Source: Ephydatia muelleri (lineage: Eukaryota > Porifera > Demospongiae > Spongillida > Spongillidae). From it: a stretch of 64,000 nt of DNA. Position 1 is the stretch's first letter. Every line of letters starts with the position of its first letter. A program made the translations under genes and the position numbers. The stretch lies in NCBI GenBank assembly GCA_013339895.1, contig JABACO010000014.1:3998950-4062949 (forward strand), in the 5' to 3' direction. The notes under the pieces are model-generated. The model ran no database searches. It worked only from the letters and a program-made list of their open reading frames with translations, and had not been told where the DNA came from. Below, piece after piece: positions 43,821 through 55,720 of the stretch.

Positions 43821-46207
43821 CAGGGTATAGCAAACAATTAGATTCCACCTTCTTAGAGCTCCCGCTCCCTACCTACCTCTCCCTCTCCCACTTACCCTCT
43901 CCCTCTCCCCACCTACCCTCTCCCACCTACCCTCTCCCTCCCCACCCCTCTCCCACTCCCTACCTCTCCTCCTCACAGAACCCCACAGCCTTGAGCACTC
44001 CTACGGCTGCAGTGGTCTCCCTCTTGGAACCAAACACCACGTGATCAGCATGGCAGTGGGTGCGGTCTTCGAACAGTGTCTCCCGTCTCTCGTTGGTCCT
44101 GGAGCCATACAAGCTCTGAAGCTCAGCTGCACCTCTGTGTGTGTGAGTGGAGGTGAGTGAGTAGAGGTGTGTGAGTGGAGGTGATGTGAGTAGAGGTGTG
44201 TGAGTGGAGGTGTGTGTGAGTGTAGGTGTGTGTGAGTGTAGGTGTGTGAGTAGAGGTGTGAATGTGTGAGTGGAGGTGTGTGTGAGTGGAGGTGTGTGTG
44301 AATGGAGGTGTGAGTGGAGGTGTGTGAGTGGAGGTGTGTGTGAGTGTAGGTGTATTTGTGCATGTGTGAGTAGAGGTGTGTTAGTGCATGTGTGAGTGGA
44401 GGTGTGTGTGTGTGAGAGTGTGCATGTACATTTACGTGTGCATGCGAGTGTGTGAGGAGTGCATAAGCACAGGCACATCAGTTGTGTGCGAATTTATTTA
44501 CTTGCATACGCATGCATATGGCATGCAAGTACGCAAATACCAGTATGTCACAGGTGTGTGTGCATACACAGGTATGAGAAGAAAGCACTCTACACACATG
44601 AGGTCGTCTACAACCATTTTTTGTAAGCAATACATTAGGAAGTACCCCCCCCCCCCCCCCCTGAAACGATTAAAACATACGTGTTCCTCTTCTTCTTGGG
44701 GGTGGGGCCCAGCTCACCAGTGGGGATCATCTGCTCTCCAGGCCGCACCCACAGGATGGGACCATCGTCGCTCACGTTGCGCTGGGCCAGGCCGAGACTG
44801 CAGAGTGGTCCCCAGGGGAGTGTGAGGGCAAGGAAGGGGCAGCGCTCAAGGAGGTCTGGGGAGGAGGAGGAAGTGGGCATGAACAGACACCACTTACGGG
44901 GCCACACACATCTCCCGACACATCACATTGCAATGCTTGTATATGTTATATGCGCTGCGCTTTCAGTAGAATGTTGTAATTTTATCTCTCACCCTCCCTC
45001 CCTCCCACCCTCTCCTCTTCCCTCTCTCTGCGCTGGATTTAGTGAGTGCAGGAGAAAAGGGTTTCAACACACCTTTATTCAGCTGTGTAGCTACAACCAC
45101 TTGACCCAGAGGAATGTGTTAGTTTGTAAACTAAGTACTATCACACACAGACACACACACACACACACACACACAAGTAGACACACTTTTCGCATGCACG
45201 CAAGACATATCATATACAGTTTTGGGTGACAATGGAACTGCACTTACTTTCTTGTACCCAGACAGGCTGGAAGTGACAGGACACATAACACAACCACTTT
45301 GCTATAAGAAATACTCACAGCAAACACACCGCTCACACACCTACACACCTCACACACCTACACACCGGCACAACAGGTGATGTGTGGATCAAATTGACTA
45401 AAGCAATTCTTGTCACAAGTGCTAAAATCTGTTTGGAAAGGTGGGTGGGTGGGAGGGAGGGTGGGAGGAAGGAGGGTGGTGTGAGGGAGGTTCTCTGTGT
45501 TTGCTGTGTGAGAGTGGGAATTTCTTACAGCAAAGTGGGTGTGATATGTCATCATCAAGCGGTCCCTAATCTCATCACACCATCCTTCATCACCATCACA
45601 TCATCCATTACACCACCCACTAACCGTGTCCCCAGACCCAAATGAACAGGAGACAACACCTTTTACTCCTCCCCCTCCCCAAACCATACCTAATCCCCCT
45701 CACACCCTTACCCAAGAACTCAGGAAAGTAGCGTCCAGACTCTTCAGCCACCTGCCCTACCAAGCTGAGCTGGAGCAGAGGGCCACACCTGTAGGTGCCA
45801 TGGCTGTACGAGTCCTTCACTCTAGCAGCGTACTCAGCAGCAGTGGTGGTCTGGACCTCAGCCTTGCGAAGGAGGTGCCCACTCTTCACCACCAGGTCCC
45901 CGTGGCGTTCGCCCAGGTATCCGACGAACTCCGGGAGATAGGCGGCCGCCTCGTGGACGATGGCCATGACGTATGTGGCCACGCCTTTGGGTTCTTCTCG
46001 AAAGGCTTCCTGCAGGAAGGCGCGCGCGAAGCGGGTGTGGGCGTCGGGAGTGTCCATGTGTTCGTCGAGCTCGCCCTGGTAGGCGTGGAGGACGAGGGCA
46101 CCTCCGTTCCTGTGACGCTCAACGTACATGAAGCGCCTGAATTCCTCGTCCACTGGCGGATGCGAGTAGCCGAGCGAGTCGAGGTGGCGCTTTAGTTCCG
46201 TGGACAT
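37806..46207 (-). CDS. RSBN1/KDM9-type (DPY-21-like) nuclear protein
   Basis: Family members are nuclear JmjC-like proteins reported to act on methylated histone H4K20. Minus-strand exons with matching phases: 46207-45712, 44855-44681, 44134-43982, 40750-40649 and 39953-37806. Exon 1 has V-E-R-H-R-N-G-G-A and Y-S-H-G-T-Y-R-C-G-P-L; exon 2 has D-G-P-I-L-W-V-R-P-G-E-Q-M-I-P; exon 3 has L-F-E-D-R-T...H-A-D-H-V, giving an H-x-D pair like the JmjC iron ligands, then T-T-A-A-V-G-V-L-K-A-V. Exon 5 has W-V-E-E-A-K-L-N-Q, then a core (R-Y-A-Q-I-R-L-H-G-N-V; Y-F-I-P-R-N) scattered over three frames within 39840-39910. The Ser/Pro-rich, Lys-rich tail to K-K-L-L-S stays open for about 650 codons. Exon 4 also needs a one-base correction. 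The acceptor at 46234 suggests exon 1 reaches 46233 and that an upstream exon exists, so the N-terminus is uncertain. Confidence 0.87.
40020..40600 (-). repeat. Minisatellite in RSBN1-type intron 4
   Basis: Two adjoining arrays on the plus strand: 24-bp units near GATGGAGTAGGTGGTGTGGA (40020-40330), then about 20-bp units near GGTGTGGCGTGCTGGCGTC (40330-40600). They translate into a long open frame that joins the last exon by accident. Confidence 0.9.
40751..41700. other. Intron sequence without features
   Basis: Part of RSBN1-type intron 3 between exon 40649-40750 and the pyrimidine tract. No repeat or exon was recognised. Confidence 0.5.
41716..43505 (+). repeat. 1.8-kb polypyrimidine CTCCCTCCCTACAT array
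   Basis: More than a hundred imperfect units near CTCCCTCCCTACAT, with 11-15-bp length variants, all pyrimidine-rich on the plus strand. On the minus strand it is a purine-rich intron segment of the RSBN1-type gene. The 698-codon Pro/Ser/Tyr frame is a repeat translation. Confidence 0.97.
43506..43975 (+). repeat. Further pyrimidine tracts with an AC microsatellite
   Basis: CACTCCCTCCTCCCCA-type units (43530-43680), AC runs (43772-43822) and CTCTCCCTCTCCCAC-type sequence (43865-43975) up to the RSBN1-type exon 3 donor. Confidence 0.9.
44135..44420 (+). repeat. GTGTGAGTGGAGGT array
   Basis: Imperfect 14-18-bp units reaching exactly the RSBN1-type exon 3 acceptor, so on the minus strand the acceptor AG is the last part of an ACTCACAC-type repeat. 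Confidence 0.9.
44645..44662 (+). repeat. Poly-C run
   Basis: About 18 C just past the RSBN1-type exon 2 donor on the minus strand. Confidence 0.9.
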
Positions 46208-46233
46208 ATTCGGGAAAGGGGATCTTAGCCTTT

Positions 46234-48130
46234 CTGAAGGAGACGGAGCATTCTATCGGGTTCGGTGGCTGAAACTATGACTTGTGCTTCTTTTCTGAGT
46301 GTAAGTGTGGGATCGCAATACCTGGATGATGGGCTAGACGTGAGAACAGGCTCGCAGAAGCTTTTCCGACTTGTACTTGTACCAAAACGGTGTAGAGAAA
46401 GTCAAAAGGCGTTGTGTTTAGTCGTAACCTTCGGTTCTTGGTAAGACTTTCGGGAGCACACACCAACTAGGCACACAAGGTCGTTCGTTTCGTTTACAAA
46501 CGGAAGTGACGCAAGGTATGATATATATAGAAATGCGCTTTAACCCTTTCGTTCTCCTGCTTTGGATCGGGATACCTCGGACAGAAGGGCACTTTGGATA
46601 CGAAGAGAGATGGTGCATTTTAGAAGCTATAAAAGCCTAGCCTTCCCCATGGTCGTTTTTTTTATTTAATACCCGTGCAAGTTTGTGTGTGAGTGTGCAA
46701 GTTGTGCGTGTGTTTGTGTGTGCATGTCTTCTATGTGTCTACAGGATACTGAGTTTGGGTGTGGTTAAAATAGCAGGATCTGTAGATACGGAAGGACATC
46801 CAAAAAAATAACTAGACTACCCGAATCCAGAGTTTATAGCTCCCATGCGTCTGGTGTGTACTTTTGATAGCGCCATGCATCTGAGATACAGAACGCGCAC
46901 CATTACAGTTGAGTCGACGACGGCAATAGACCCTGTCATTTCCATGCTTTAGTTGCTGCAGTAGCAAGACAGGTCAATGTTGTTAGGTCTATTCATATGT
47001 ATTTCGTTCATTATTTGGCACAATGCACAATACTCAAGCTAATTTCTAAATGACACGCTCGACTGGTGCACTATAGAAGTTGAATGGAACAGTCAGAACA
47101 ATAAAATCTTCAGTCGAGAGAGTTGCTATTCAAAGTACCCAGGACTGTATCTTATTTCCTTCCATTACCCAATCCTATACAGTGCATCCCAAATCACTTT
47201 CACGAATGACTTGAATGCTTCACAAAGATGGTGCCCGCCCATGCAGTAGATATGGAGAGGACAAGAAATTCAACTCTGTGATTGTTGGTCACTTGTCACT
47301 TCTGGCATGCAGTACCAAATAACGTCATATTGCGTCGTTTTGTCCCTATTCAGATGAGTTAGCTACTTGCAGAAATGGGTTAAAACTTGCACTTGGTTGC
47401 ATTCTGAACATGGTTAAGGAGAGGGGGAGGGGTCAGGGGTTGAATACCTTCCCCTTCCTGTCCTCCATTCAACCAATCGACACCGCTTTCTCTGTGAAGC
47501 ACCCTATTTGCCCGTGTGCTGCCAGGTGGATTGTCAGACAAGAGTTGAAAAAGAGATAATCTCTCTGGTCATTATCGAGGTGCTGCATATGGAATATTGA
47601 TGTTAGGGCAGCAGGAATAACATCATTAATTTTGCATAATTTTAATAAATACTTGTTTGAGTTAATATCTATTAGCATTATTTTAAAAAGCAATGGGAAG
47701 GATGAGAGGGAGGGAGGGGGGGAGGGGGGAGGAATGTATATGACCAATGGAACTCCTTTCTTTGTATTGTTTAGGCCAAACAGCATAAACACACTGTATA
47801 GACACCTGTAATGTCTGTATAGCTAGTCTTAACTGTAATATGAACAACAAGTGAATTCTATCCTACTAAAACAGTCATTCAGGAGACAGAATCTATAGGA
47901 CATGGCATGTCCATTTCCAGAGCCTCAGAATTGTCTTATGTTTAGATTTCCATTACTCTGCTTAGTGTTACATACAAACCTAGCCTGTACTATACAAGGA
48001 GAGGTAACAAAATGGAACTGTTCAATAATGCTACTAGGATGTTGAGTAAGATGAGTATTTATTAAAAATATGCAAAATTAATTATGTTATATTCATAAAC
48101 GTTCTGTTTTTGCGGCACGTGGCTGAAGGC
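46234..48130. other. Head-to-head region between the RSBN1-type and TEX264-type genes
   Basis: About 1.9 kb separating two divergently oriented genes; it probably holds both promoters and possibly a 5' non-coding or first coding exon of the RSBN1-type gene. No clear TATA box, CpG island or conserved motif was identified. 47700-47735 is a purine-rich GGGAGG tract. Confidence 0.5.
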
Positions 48131-50998
48131 ATGGACTGGTTGTTTATCACAGTAGCGGGTCTACTTTTATTCCTGCTTGGAGTATTGGCAGTGGCCGTGC
48201 ACGCCGGCTTTTTTTCCGACATTAGAGTTCGCACGTCGCTGAACCCGAACTGCATAAGGCGTGTAGCGTACAAGCCTTACAGGGGACCGTACAAGCGGGC
48301 CAACGAAGCCTTTGGCGCCATTTGCAGTTTAGCTCCCAGAAATGCACCCTTCGGTATCTACTACGACTCTCACCACAAGGTACAAGTGGACTCTGTAACT
48401 ACCAGCTGCGCCAGCTGTTATTCCAGCCGCTGAGATATTCATTGTACTGTACTTGTTTAATTGTATAAACTCGTGCGCGTTTTTGTGTGTTTGAATTTTC
48501 TCTCTGAATTAGGTTCCCGCCGAGCAGTGTCGATATATTGTTGGATGCTGTCTTCCTTCCCCTCCCGCAAACAGCAGGCTGGAGGATGTACTCGTGGCAC
48601 GCGGGTACATCATCCACACGTTTCCCCAGTGCGAGGCTGCCATTGTGACGGAGTTCCCGTTTAGAAGCCAGTTCTCGTTGTTGATCGCTCCCTATAGGGT
48701 TTACTATGCTCTAGAGAAGCACATCAAGGTACGTTTCCTCTTTGTTTTCGTACGCGCGTAGGAGTGACATCTTGTAACGTGCCTAAACATACACCTCCTA
48801 TTGAACTAGCGGTGAAGCCCCGCATAGTTACAAGAAGCATGAAAAGATGGGATTGTAATCATATTGTCAGATGTGCAACACCTATATGCCAGTGAGGGGT
48901 GGGGAGGGAATACTTTTTTTTTGATGGTTTATGGTACATGTAGACATATTACATTACAAGAAACAAGACACCAGCACACATACACCACAGTGCCTCAGCC
49001 ATCAACACTACCAGCCCAGCCCAGCTGGATCAGGTGAGGAGATGGCCCATGCATTAGGCTGGTGAGGGTACCCCATGCTTTAGGCTGGTGAGGGTACCCT
49101 ATGCTTTAGGCTGGTGAGGGTACCCCATGCATTAGGCTGGTGAGGGTACCCCATGCATTAGGCTGGTGAGGGTACCCCATGCTTTAGGCTGGTGAGGGTA
49201 CCCCAGGCTTTAGGCTGGTGAGGGTACCCCATGCATTAGGCTGGTGAGGGTACCCCATGCATTAGGCTGGTGAGGGTACCCCATGCTTTAGGCTGGTGAG
49301 GGTACCCCATGCATTAGGCTGGTGAGGGTACCCCATGCTTTAGGCTGGTGAGGGTACCGCATGCATTAGGCTGGTGAGGGTACCCTATGCTTTAGGCTGG
49401 TGAGGGTACCCCATGCATTAGGCTGGTGAAGGTACCCCATGCATTAGGCTGGTGAGGGTACCCCATGCATTAGGCTGGTGAGGGTACCCCATGCTTTAGG
49501 CTGGTGAGGGTACCCCATGCATTAGGCTGGTGAGGGTACCCCATGCTTTAGGCTGGTGAGGGTACCCCATGCATTAGGCTGGTGAGGGTACCGCATGCAT
49601 TAGGCTGGTGAGGGTACCGCATGCATTAGGCTGGTGAGGGTACCCCATGCATTAGGCTGGTGAGGGTACCCCATGCATTAGGCTGGTGAGGGTACCCCAT
49701 GCTTTAGGCTGGTGAGGGTACCCCATGCATTAGGCTGGTGAGGGTACCCCATGCTTTAGGCTGGTGAGGGTACCCCATGCATCACCCCTCATTGGGGTTA
49801 GGCTTTAGCACTCCTTCACTCCTGCAGGTACGCTCAAAGGTCTTTTCTCCCCAACCACCATAAATCTCTACAGCCAGGGAAATGCATCCCCCAAGTTCAT
49901 TACATTTGGGACCATTCTTTGTCACCGTACGGTCTTTCCATCTGAGCTGCTGTTGTAAAGCCTAAAGCTGTGCTCCCTCCAAAAATCAAACTTGGGCTTG
50001 GGTTGATTCCATGCAAAGGGACCTAACACATACATTATAAAATTACCAGTACGCGCAATATAAATGTAACGCTTGCGTTGAAATGTATGGCTAATTAAAA
50101 TTTCAGAGCCTTACAACTCCATGACAGATACTCCGATTCTCTGTGCGTAAGAAGCAATGTGTAGAGGACATTTCAGACTTCTAGAATATTTGAAATCTTG
50201 AAAAAACATGCGTTAAGTCCCTTTTCGTGGAAACAATCCTGTTATATCTATGTTTTAATAATCATAATATTAATCATAATATTAATCAGAAGGACAATGC
50301 CTTGCACTTCCATTCTATTTCATGTCCTTTAGCCCCCCGACGTATCAAATTCCTTTGTCATTTTGCACAACTCACTTCTCCGCTGTTTTAGTACTGAAGT
50401 GGTTGTTTGCTTTACTCCCTCTCCTCCCTCCTTCCATTTTTTTCACCCCTGACATTTTGTCGAATTGTTGCTGGGATTCTACTGTTATAATTGATAGCGT
50501 TAACTACAGCCTCGTGATCTGCAAGCAATTGCTATTAGCCTGTCATCAAACCAGCAAAGAACAATGTTTTGATATACATATACCTAATAATTTGTTTGTT
50601 GTTGCTATATTGCGTAGGGACATACACAAAGATACGCAAGGATGCGTGTTTAAAAAGTGCGTGAAATGAGATGTAGCAACAGTTTCAGGTAATTCTCTGC
50701 TGTTCTGCGTTGTTTGTTCCTTTGTAGTATATGCAAGAAGCAAGCAGACATGTATCCATGGGAGATAAAATGGTGCCTAATCTTCAGATAAATTTCTTCT
50801 ATCTCCCTGCAGAATTCAAAACAGGTGCTTCCTGGAGGGCCCTTCATAGAGGTGTACGAGAGTGACCTCATCAAGTATTTCTGTCCCATCGACAACAATG
50901 CAGAGTTCTATGTACCAGAAGTTAAAACCCACATCCCACAAACAGAAGACCCTAATGGCAGTAATGAACAAAGCCACAACCTCAAGAAGAACCAGTAA
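48131..50998 (+). CDS. TEX264-type ER membrane protein (GyrI-like fold)
   Basis: Three exons: 48131-48379, 48513-48728 and 50813-50998, all phase 0, with donors GTACAAG and GTACGTT and acceptors TTAG and CTGCAG; 216 residues. Residues about 4-25 form a single hydrophobic segment (L-F-I-T-V-A-G-L-L-L-F-L-L-G), as in TEX264, which is anchored in the ER. Then comes the GyrI-like domain: Y-K-P-Y-R-G-P-Y, G-I-Y-Y-D, C-R-Y-I-V-G, F-P-F-R-S, P-G-G-P-F-I-E-V-Y and F-Y-V-P-E. TEX264 is an ER-phagy receptor and p97-linked cofactor in vertebrates. The C-terminal tail after F-Y-V-P-E is only about 27 residues, and I see no LC3-interacting motif in it. The methionine at 48131 is chosen because it opens directly into the membrane anchor. 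Confidence 0.9.
49045..49785 (+). repeat. 26-bp minisatellite with two alternating unit types
   Basis: About 28-29 copies of GGCTGGTGAGGGTACCCCAT plus GCATTA or GCTTTA, inside intron 2 of the TEX264-type gene. Minor variants: CCGCATG, CCCTATG and one CCAGG. Each unit holds a KpnI-type GGTACC. Confidence 0.97.
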
Positions 50999-51274
50999 TG
51001 TACACATATGTGCCTAGTGCAGTGTTTGACCACACCTTCTATTGTTCTGGACTTATTCCATACACTATCACATTTGTATTTACTCTGCTGTGCATAGCTG
51101 ACTATATCAGTACATCGTCCATACAACTCAGGTGGATTGGAGGAGGTTGGGGTGACATGGAGGCACGTGGGGAGTGGGTCTCTGTAGATTGTGGGAAAGG
51201 TTATTTTGAGAGAATGATTGCATGTTTAGTTTTTGAGGTCTATATATTTAGGTGGAGTCATCAATTTTATATAT

Positions 51275-51523
51275 GGGACAGTTTCTGCGAAAATTGCCCC
51301 ACGGTTAAAATGTTATAAAAATGCATTGCGTTTGAATCGCTATACCTTCCCAACGGATAATGCTATCGACTTCTTATTTTCAATACTTCATACTACACCA
51401 TTTCTCTATGAAGTGTTGAAAATAGGAAGTCGATAGCGTAATCCGTTGGGAAGTTATAGCAATTCAAACGCGATGCATTTTTATAACATTTTAACGGTGG
51501 GGCAATTTCGCGGAAACTGTCCC
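51275..51523. mobile_element. 249-bp hairpin MITE, family A copy 3
   Basis: Starts GGGACAGTTTCTGCG and ends CGGAAACTGTCCC, with both arms complementary through CGTTTGAATCGCTATA and AGTCGATAGCG-type sequence. ATAT flanks both ends (51271-51274 and 51524-51527), a likely target duplication. It is very close in sequence to copy 1 at 7.0 kb. Confidence 0.88.
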
Positions 51524-51527
51524 ATAT

Positions 51528-53471
51528 CATATTAGTTATAAGTGTAACAGAGATAATGCAGGGGGACCTGTATAAAGGACAGCCTTCGGGATGGCCTTTG
51601 CATAGAGGTGGCTGCCTGACCCAACATAGAGTGGCCACATACTTCACAACGTGTTTTGATGTTTATACTAGAGGTCTGTATGTCCATTGTGTATGCAGAT
51701 CTTTTAAGTATCGCCAAAAAAAAAGTGTTCTTATGACAATTCTGTGAAATCACTGAACCGATAGGATGATGATATAGCATAGAAATTCCATGCAAGTTTT
51801 ATGGACGATCGCTGTATATTATAAGACTGAAAGAACCCCATTACAGTACAAAAGACTAGTTTGTTTTTATATATGATCAATTGTATCGTTAGTTGTTTAA
51901 TGTAGGGCTGTTTATTAGGGCAAAATATTATTTAGGACCACAGCAACTGGTTGTTATAATGTACTAATTCAGTTTAATCTAAGCCGGGACATTGAGAACC
52001 ACAATGTATTACTTGAACAATTCTGCAATTATATTTTATGCAATGTGGTCAGCAATACTAGTGAGTATGAAGCATTCTCTGAGGACACAGGCAAAGTCTT
52101 GTAAAGAAAAAACATTTAAGTTTTTTTTTTTTAATCAACTGTGCTAGGTAGGCAAATAATCCAAGTGAAGTTAGGTTAATGAACTAAATTCATGGTATCA
52201 TTCAATGTTAATGATTAGGGTTAGTTAACTTTTATACTGAAAACAAAAAAAAAAACATGGAACGGATAGTCAAATGTCTGAAGTAGTTAAATCACAACTT
52301 CAAGCAGCCTTTTCTGCTTAAGCCTAATCTTCACTAAGTTCAATGAGGATTTTATCCCAATTCAAGATGCATTGAATGGTTGGTTACATTTGCTGGCACC
52401 ATTTGAAATCAAGAACAACTTTCACACTTCCTGAACAAATAGGGTGCATGGTGTCAGCAACCTGGCCAAATCAAGAACAACATCCAGAGCTGGCATGTCA
52501 AGCATTGTAGACCCCATCAAAGGTTTCTTCTTCTGGTCATTCCATCCTTATGTTGAAAGCGTTAAATTCTGCAGCACCATGATGAGAGCAAACTGGCCTC
52601 AGTCCTAGCAGTAGACACGACTAGATGAGTCATAGAAAGCTCAGTTGGCATTAAGACTTCATCTTAGTTAACATGCAGTCTTGCCCATTTCTCTCGTCAC
52701 TCCTGGTCATTATGATATCTTAGACCTCTCATGAAGGCACTAGCTAGGTGTGGAGATGCTCTGTCTCAATAGCTATAGGAGAATGGACTCCCACCATGCT
52801 TAGAGACATTTAGAAATACTTTCTGCTCTTCCTTCATCATGCAGTTGTGCTTGCTTGAAGAATATTGCTGGCTAGCGTTGAGCAGCAGTGATATCACAAG
52901 CTGCAATCAGCTAGTACAAGATAGAAGAGCTCTGGCATTTTGGGCACATCACAGTGATACCCAAAGGACAATACTTGTTGGCCTGCATTGATTAAGCCAC
53001 AATTCTGATAGCTTGATGTGGTTCCTGACCCCAATCACCATAAACCTCAATACTAAGGTTCGACCCACGTGCCACGCTCCTCAGGGAGGTTCGACCCACG
53101 TGCCACGCCCCTCAGGAAGGTTCGACCGATGTGCCATGCCCCTCAGAACGTCTGAGGACATTAACTTCAAACTATCGATGAATTAAGCATGATTATTATG
53201 AATTGAGTGCTTTTTACTTGATCTGAGAATGTCAAGAAGTTAACTCTGAGTGATCTTCCATGATCTAAGTGTGATCTGATTCTGGTTTATTAACTCTTTC
53301 ATGGGCAACAGAGCAATATTGTGCTGCAGGTGCTATACTAAAGCCACTCTGTTTATCTAAACAGTTAACACTTTGACAGGTGTTTCCTGTAAATTGTTTG
53401 CTAACTACGTTTTCCTGCAACATGCAATGGTTATTTTGCACAACATGTGTACCCTAATAATTGGCTTTGCC
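51528..53471. other. AT-rich repeat-derived stretch, no gene
   Basis: No supported reading frame. 53056-53140 carries three copies of a unit including GGTTCGACCCACGTGCCACG. The remainder may be decayed retroelement sequence, but I could not identify it. Confidence 0.45.
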
Positions 53472-53995
53472 TGCAAAAGAGTTAATTAAACCTATATAGT
53501 ATAAATAGAATCTGATTATAATATTATTTTGTTCCCTTTTAAATTTTATTATTATTATTTTTTCATTAACATTAAAAAATATATATATATACAGGATACA
53601 AGAATACACTAATGAGAATAAATGCACTATTATTATTATTATTACATGTACTATAATAATACACAATCAACACATATACTGGTCTAAATAAATGCACCTT
53701 AATTATAGTAAAGTCACCTATAACTATAAATCCACACTCACACCTCAACCCCCCTCCTCCAAATGAACCCTTGCACGGGAGAGCAATGCTCTTGCGTTAG
53801 CTCTCACGAGGGAAAGGCTCAGCCTCTATATTAATTTTATTTTCGTATTATTATTTTGCATTACTATAACATAATAAAAAGAAAAGAAAAAAAGAAAGAA
53901 AAAAACGTAATACAACATTGATGATGTATTAACAAAATAATAATATTATAATCAGATTCTATTTAAACTATATAGGGTTTAATTAACTCTTTTGC
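53472..53995. mobile_element. AT-rich element with about 60-bp terminal inverted repeats
   Basis: The left end TGCAAAAGAGTTAATTAAAC is mirrored by the right end GTTTAATTAACTCTTTTGCA, and the inverted match runs about 60 bases to the ACAAAATAAT region with small differences. The interior is extremely AT-rich with ATT repeats. There is no transposase. The target duplication is unclear. Confidence 0.78.
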
Positions 53996-54009
53996 ACACA
54001 ACATGTGGC

Positions 54010-54295
54010 AAAATACATCTATGGTGGAGGAGCTATCCTAGAGAGGACATCTATGGTGGAGGAGCTATCCTAGAGAAGACATCTATGGTGGAGGAGCTAT
54101 CCTAGAGAGGACATCTATGGTGGAGGAGCTATCCTAGAGAGGGCATCTATGGTGGAGGAGCTATCCTGGTATGGTGGAGGAGCTATCCTAGGGAAGACAT
54201 CTATGGTGGAGGAGCTATCCTAGAGAAGACATCTATGGTAGAGGAGCTATCCTAGGGAAGACATCTATGGTGGAGGAGCTATCCTAGAGAGTACA
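54010..54295 (+). repeat. 32-bp minisatellite
   Basis: About nine copies of a unit including CATCTATGGTGGAGGAGCTA, with AGAGAGG, AGAGAAG and GGGAAG variants and one truncated copy near 54168. Confidence 0.95.
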
Positions 54296-54569
54296 GCTGT
54301 TGAGTTGGCACAAACAAGGTGAAGATTCAACTGGCCATAGATCTCATTGAGAACTTGGCCAGCATGTTGAAGTGGCAAGACTGGAGGCAATTGTGGAGAT
54401 GATGGCAGTGGCTTCCTTTCCCCAAGCTCAAAAAATGTACAAAAATGTAACTCGCAATACCAGTATTATTAGTAACACTGATTGTACACAGCACCACAGC
54501 AGGTAATGCACGCTATTACTACAAAGTTAATGAGCTAACACAAAATACACGACTATGACTGAACAGCAG

Positions 54570-55720
54570 AGTGTCTACCTATAGTTAAGCTGGGATGTCA
54601 GAGCTGATGCCATATGCTCGAGATAGCAGTGCCCTTCCATTTGCTCTGACAAGAACCAAGTTGAGCCTACCATACAGTGTTGAGGTGGCATGTGCAGCAG
54701 CCAGGTGATAGACAAGGCGTGAAGATATAAGCGTGCTTCAGCTCCCCAGCAACCTAAAGTCTCAGCAGCCAAAGGTATGCCTAGCTCTGAGCACTTAACA
54801 TCATTGGAGGCATGCTTTCTTTGTTCGGAAAACCCGGGCAGATGATCCTGCTGTCACACACGCTTCATTGAGGATGCTCTACGTGATGACCTAAGGGATC
54901 TAACGACTGGGTTGAACAAGATGGGCACCTACTACCACCAAGCATGTCGATACCTAGCCACCATTGTAAGGCTGTTTGGCTCAGCTGTGTCAAGGTGGAG
55001 GTTAAGACCTGGTGGTGGTATAATTGATAGCCAAGAAGCCGCAAGGTTTGAAAAAGCAGATATTAAAAGAGCCCTGTTTGGAATAGAGGAAGCATCAAAC
55101 AGCAACTGAAACTGCTTGTTCTCTATTTTAGTGGACAGCATTTTTGGGGTCATTGGAGAATCAAGCAACTGATCAGGAAATGACCTCTGCCAGGGAAACA
55201 CATGCATTAAAGTGGTCCAAAGATCAGATGGTGACTAGTATTGGTAGCAAAGCCCAACATTGAAAAGGAAGACATGAATGCTGCTGATGAGTGTAATGAT
55301 GCACTGCGAAGCCCCAGACCACCCCTGCTGGGCCTGCTGCCAAACTGAATCAGATGGATCAATGCACATGCTATCTGAAAAAGTCTGGCAGATCTCCTCA
55401 TCAAATAAGTGCAATCCTTCCAGTACTACAGAAGGAGGGATGCATCTGGCAATATGGACCATCCAACAGAACCACCACATTTATGTAACAACAACAGAGC
55501 AACTTGGGAGTTGACCGAACCTACTTCTTTTAGCAGTTCCAAAAGCATTCGCAATGGATTTGGCACAAAAGATTGGGTCTCCAATTGGCGCCCCTCAGAT
55601 TTCAAAGTTCAGTGCATTTGACTTCTTCACCTCATCAGGAAAGCCTCTAAGGCCTCCTTTACTGAAATATTCACATTTGGAAGTATTGATAAAGAGACCA
55701 GTGGAGGACCAATATTATAT
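54570..55720 (-). pseudogene. Retroelement C-terminal region, same family as 19.0 kb
   Basis: Minus-strand pieces: G-G-L-G-L-R-S-A-S-L-H-S-S-A-A-F (about 55330-55280), and downstream L-L-I-S-A-F-S-N-L-A-A-S-W-L, P-P-G-L-N-L and M-V-A-R-Y-R (55075-54940). The GLGLRSA..HS..A pattern is common behind the reverse transcriptase in invertebrate retroelements of this type. 55540-55720 matches the right part of the remnant at 19010-19190. Frames are broken by stops. Confidence 0.68.

Noticed and set aside
49045..49785. CRISPR-like array
   Set aside because: Direct head-to-tail units with no spacers, in a eukaryotic intron; a minisatellite.
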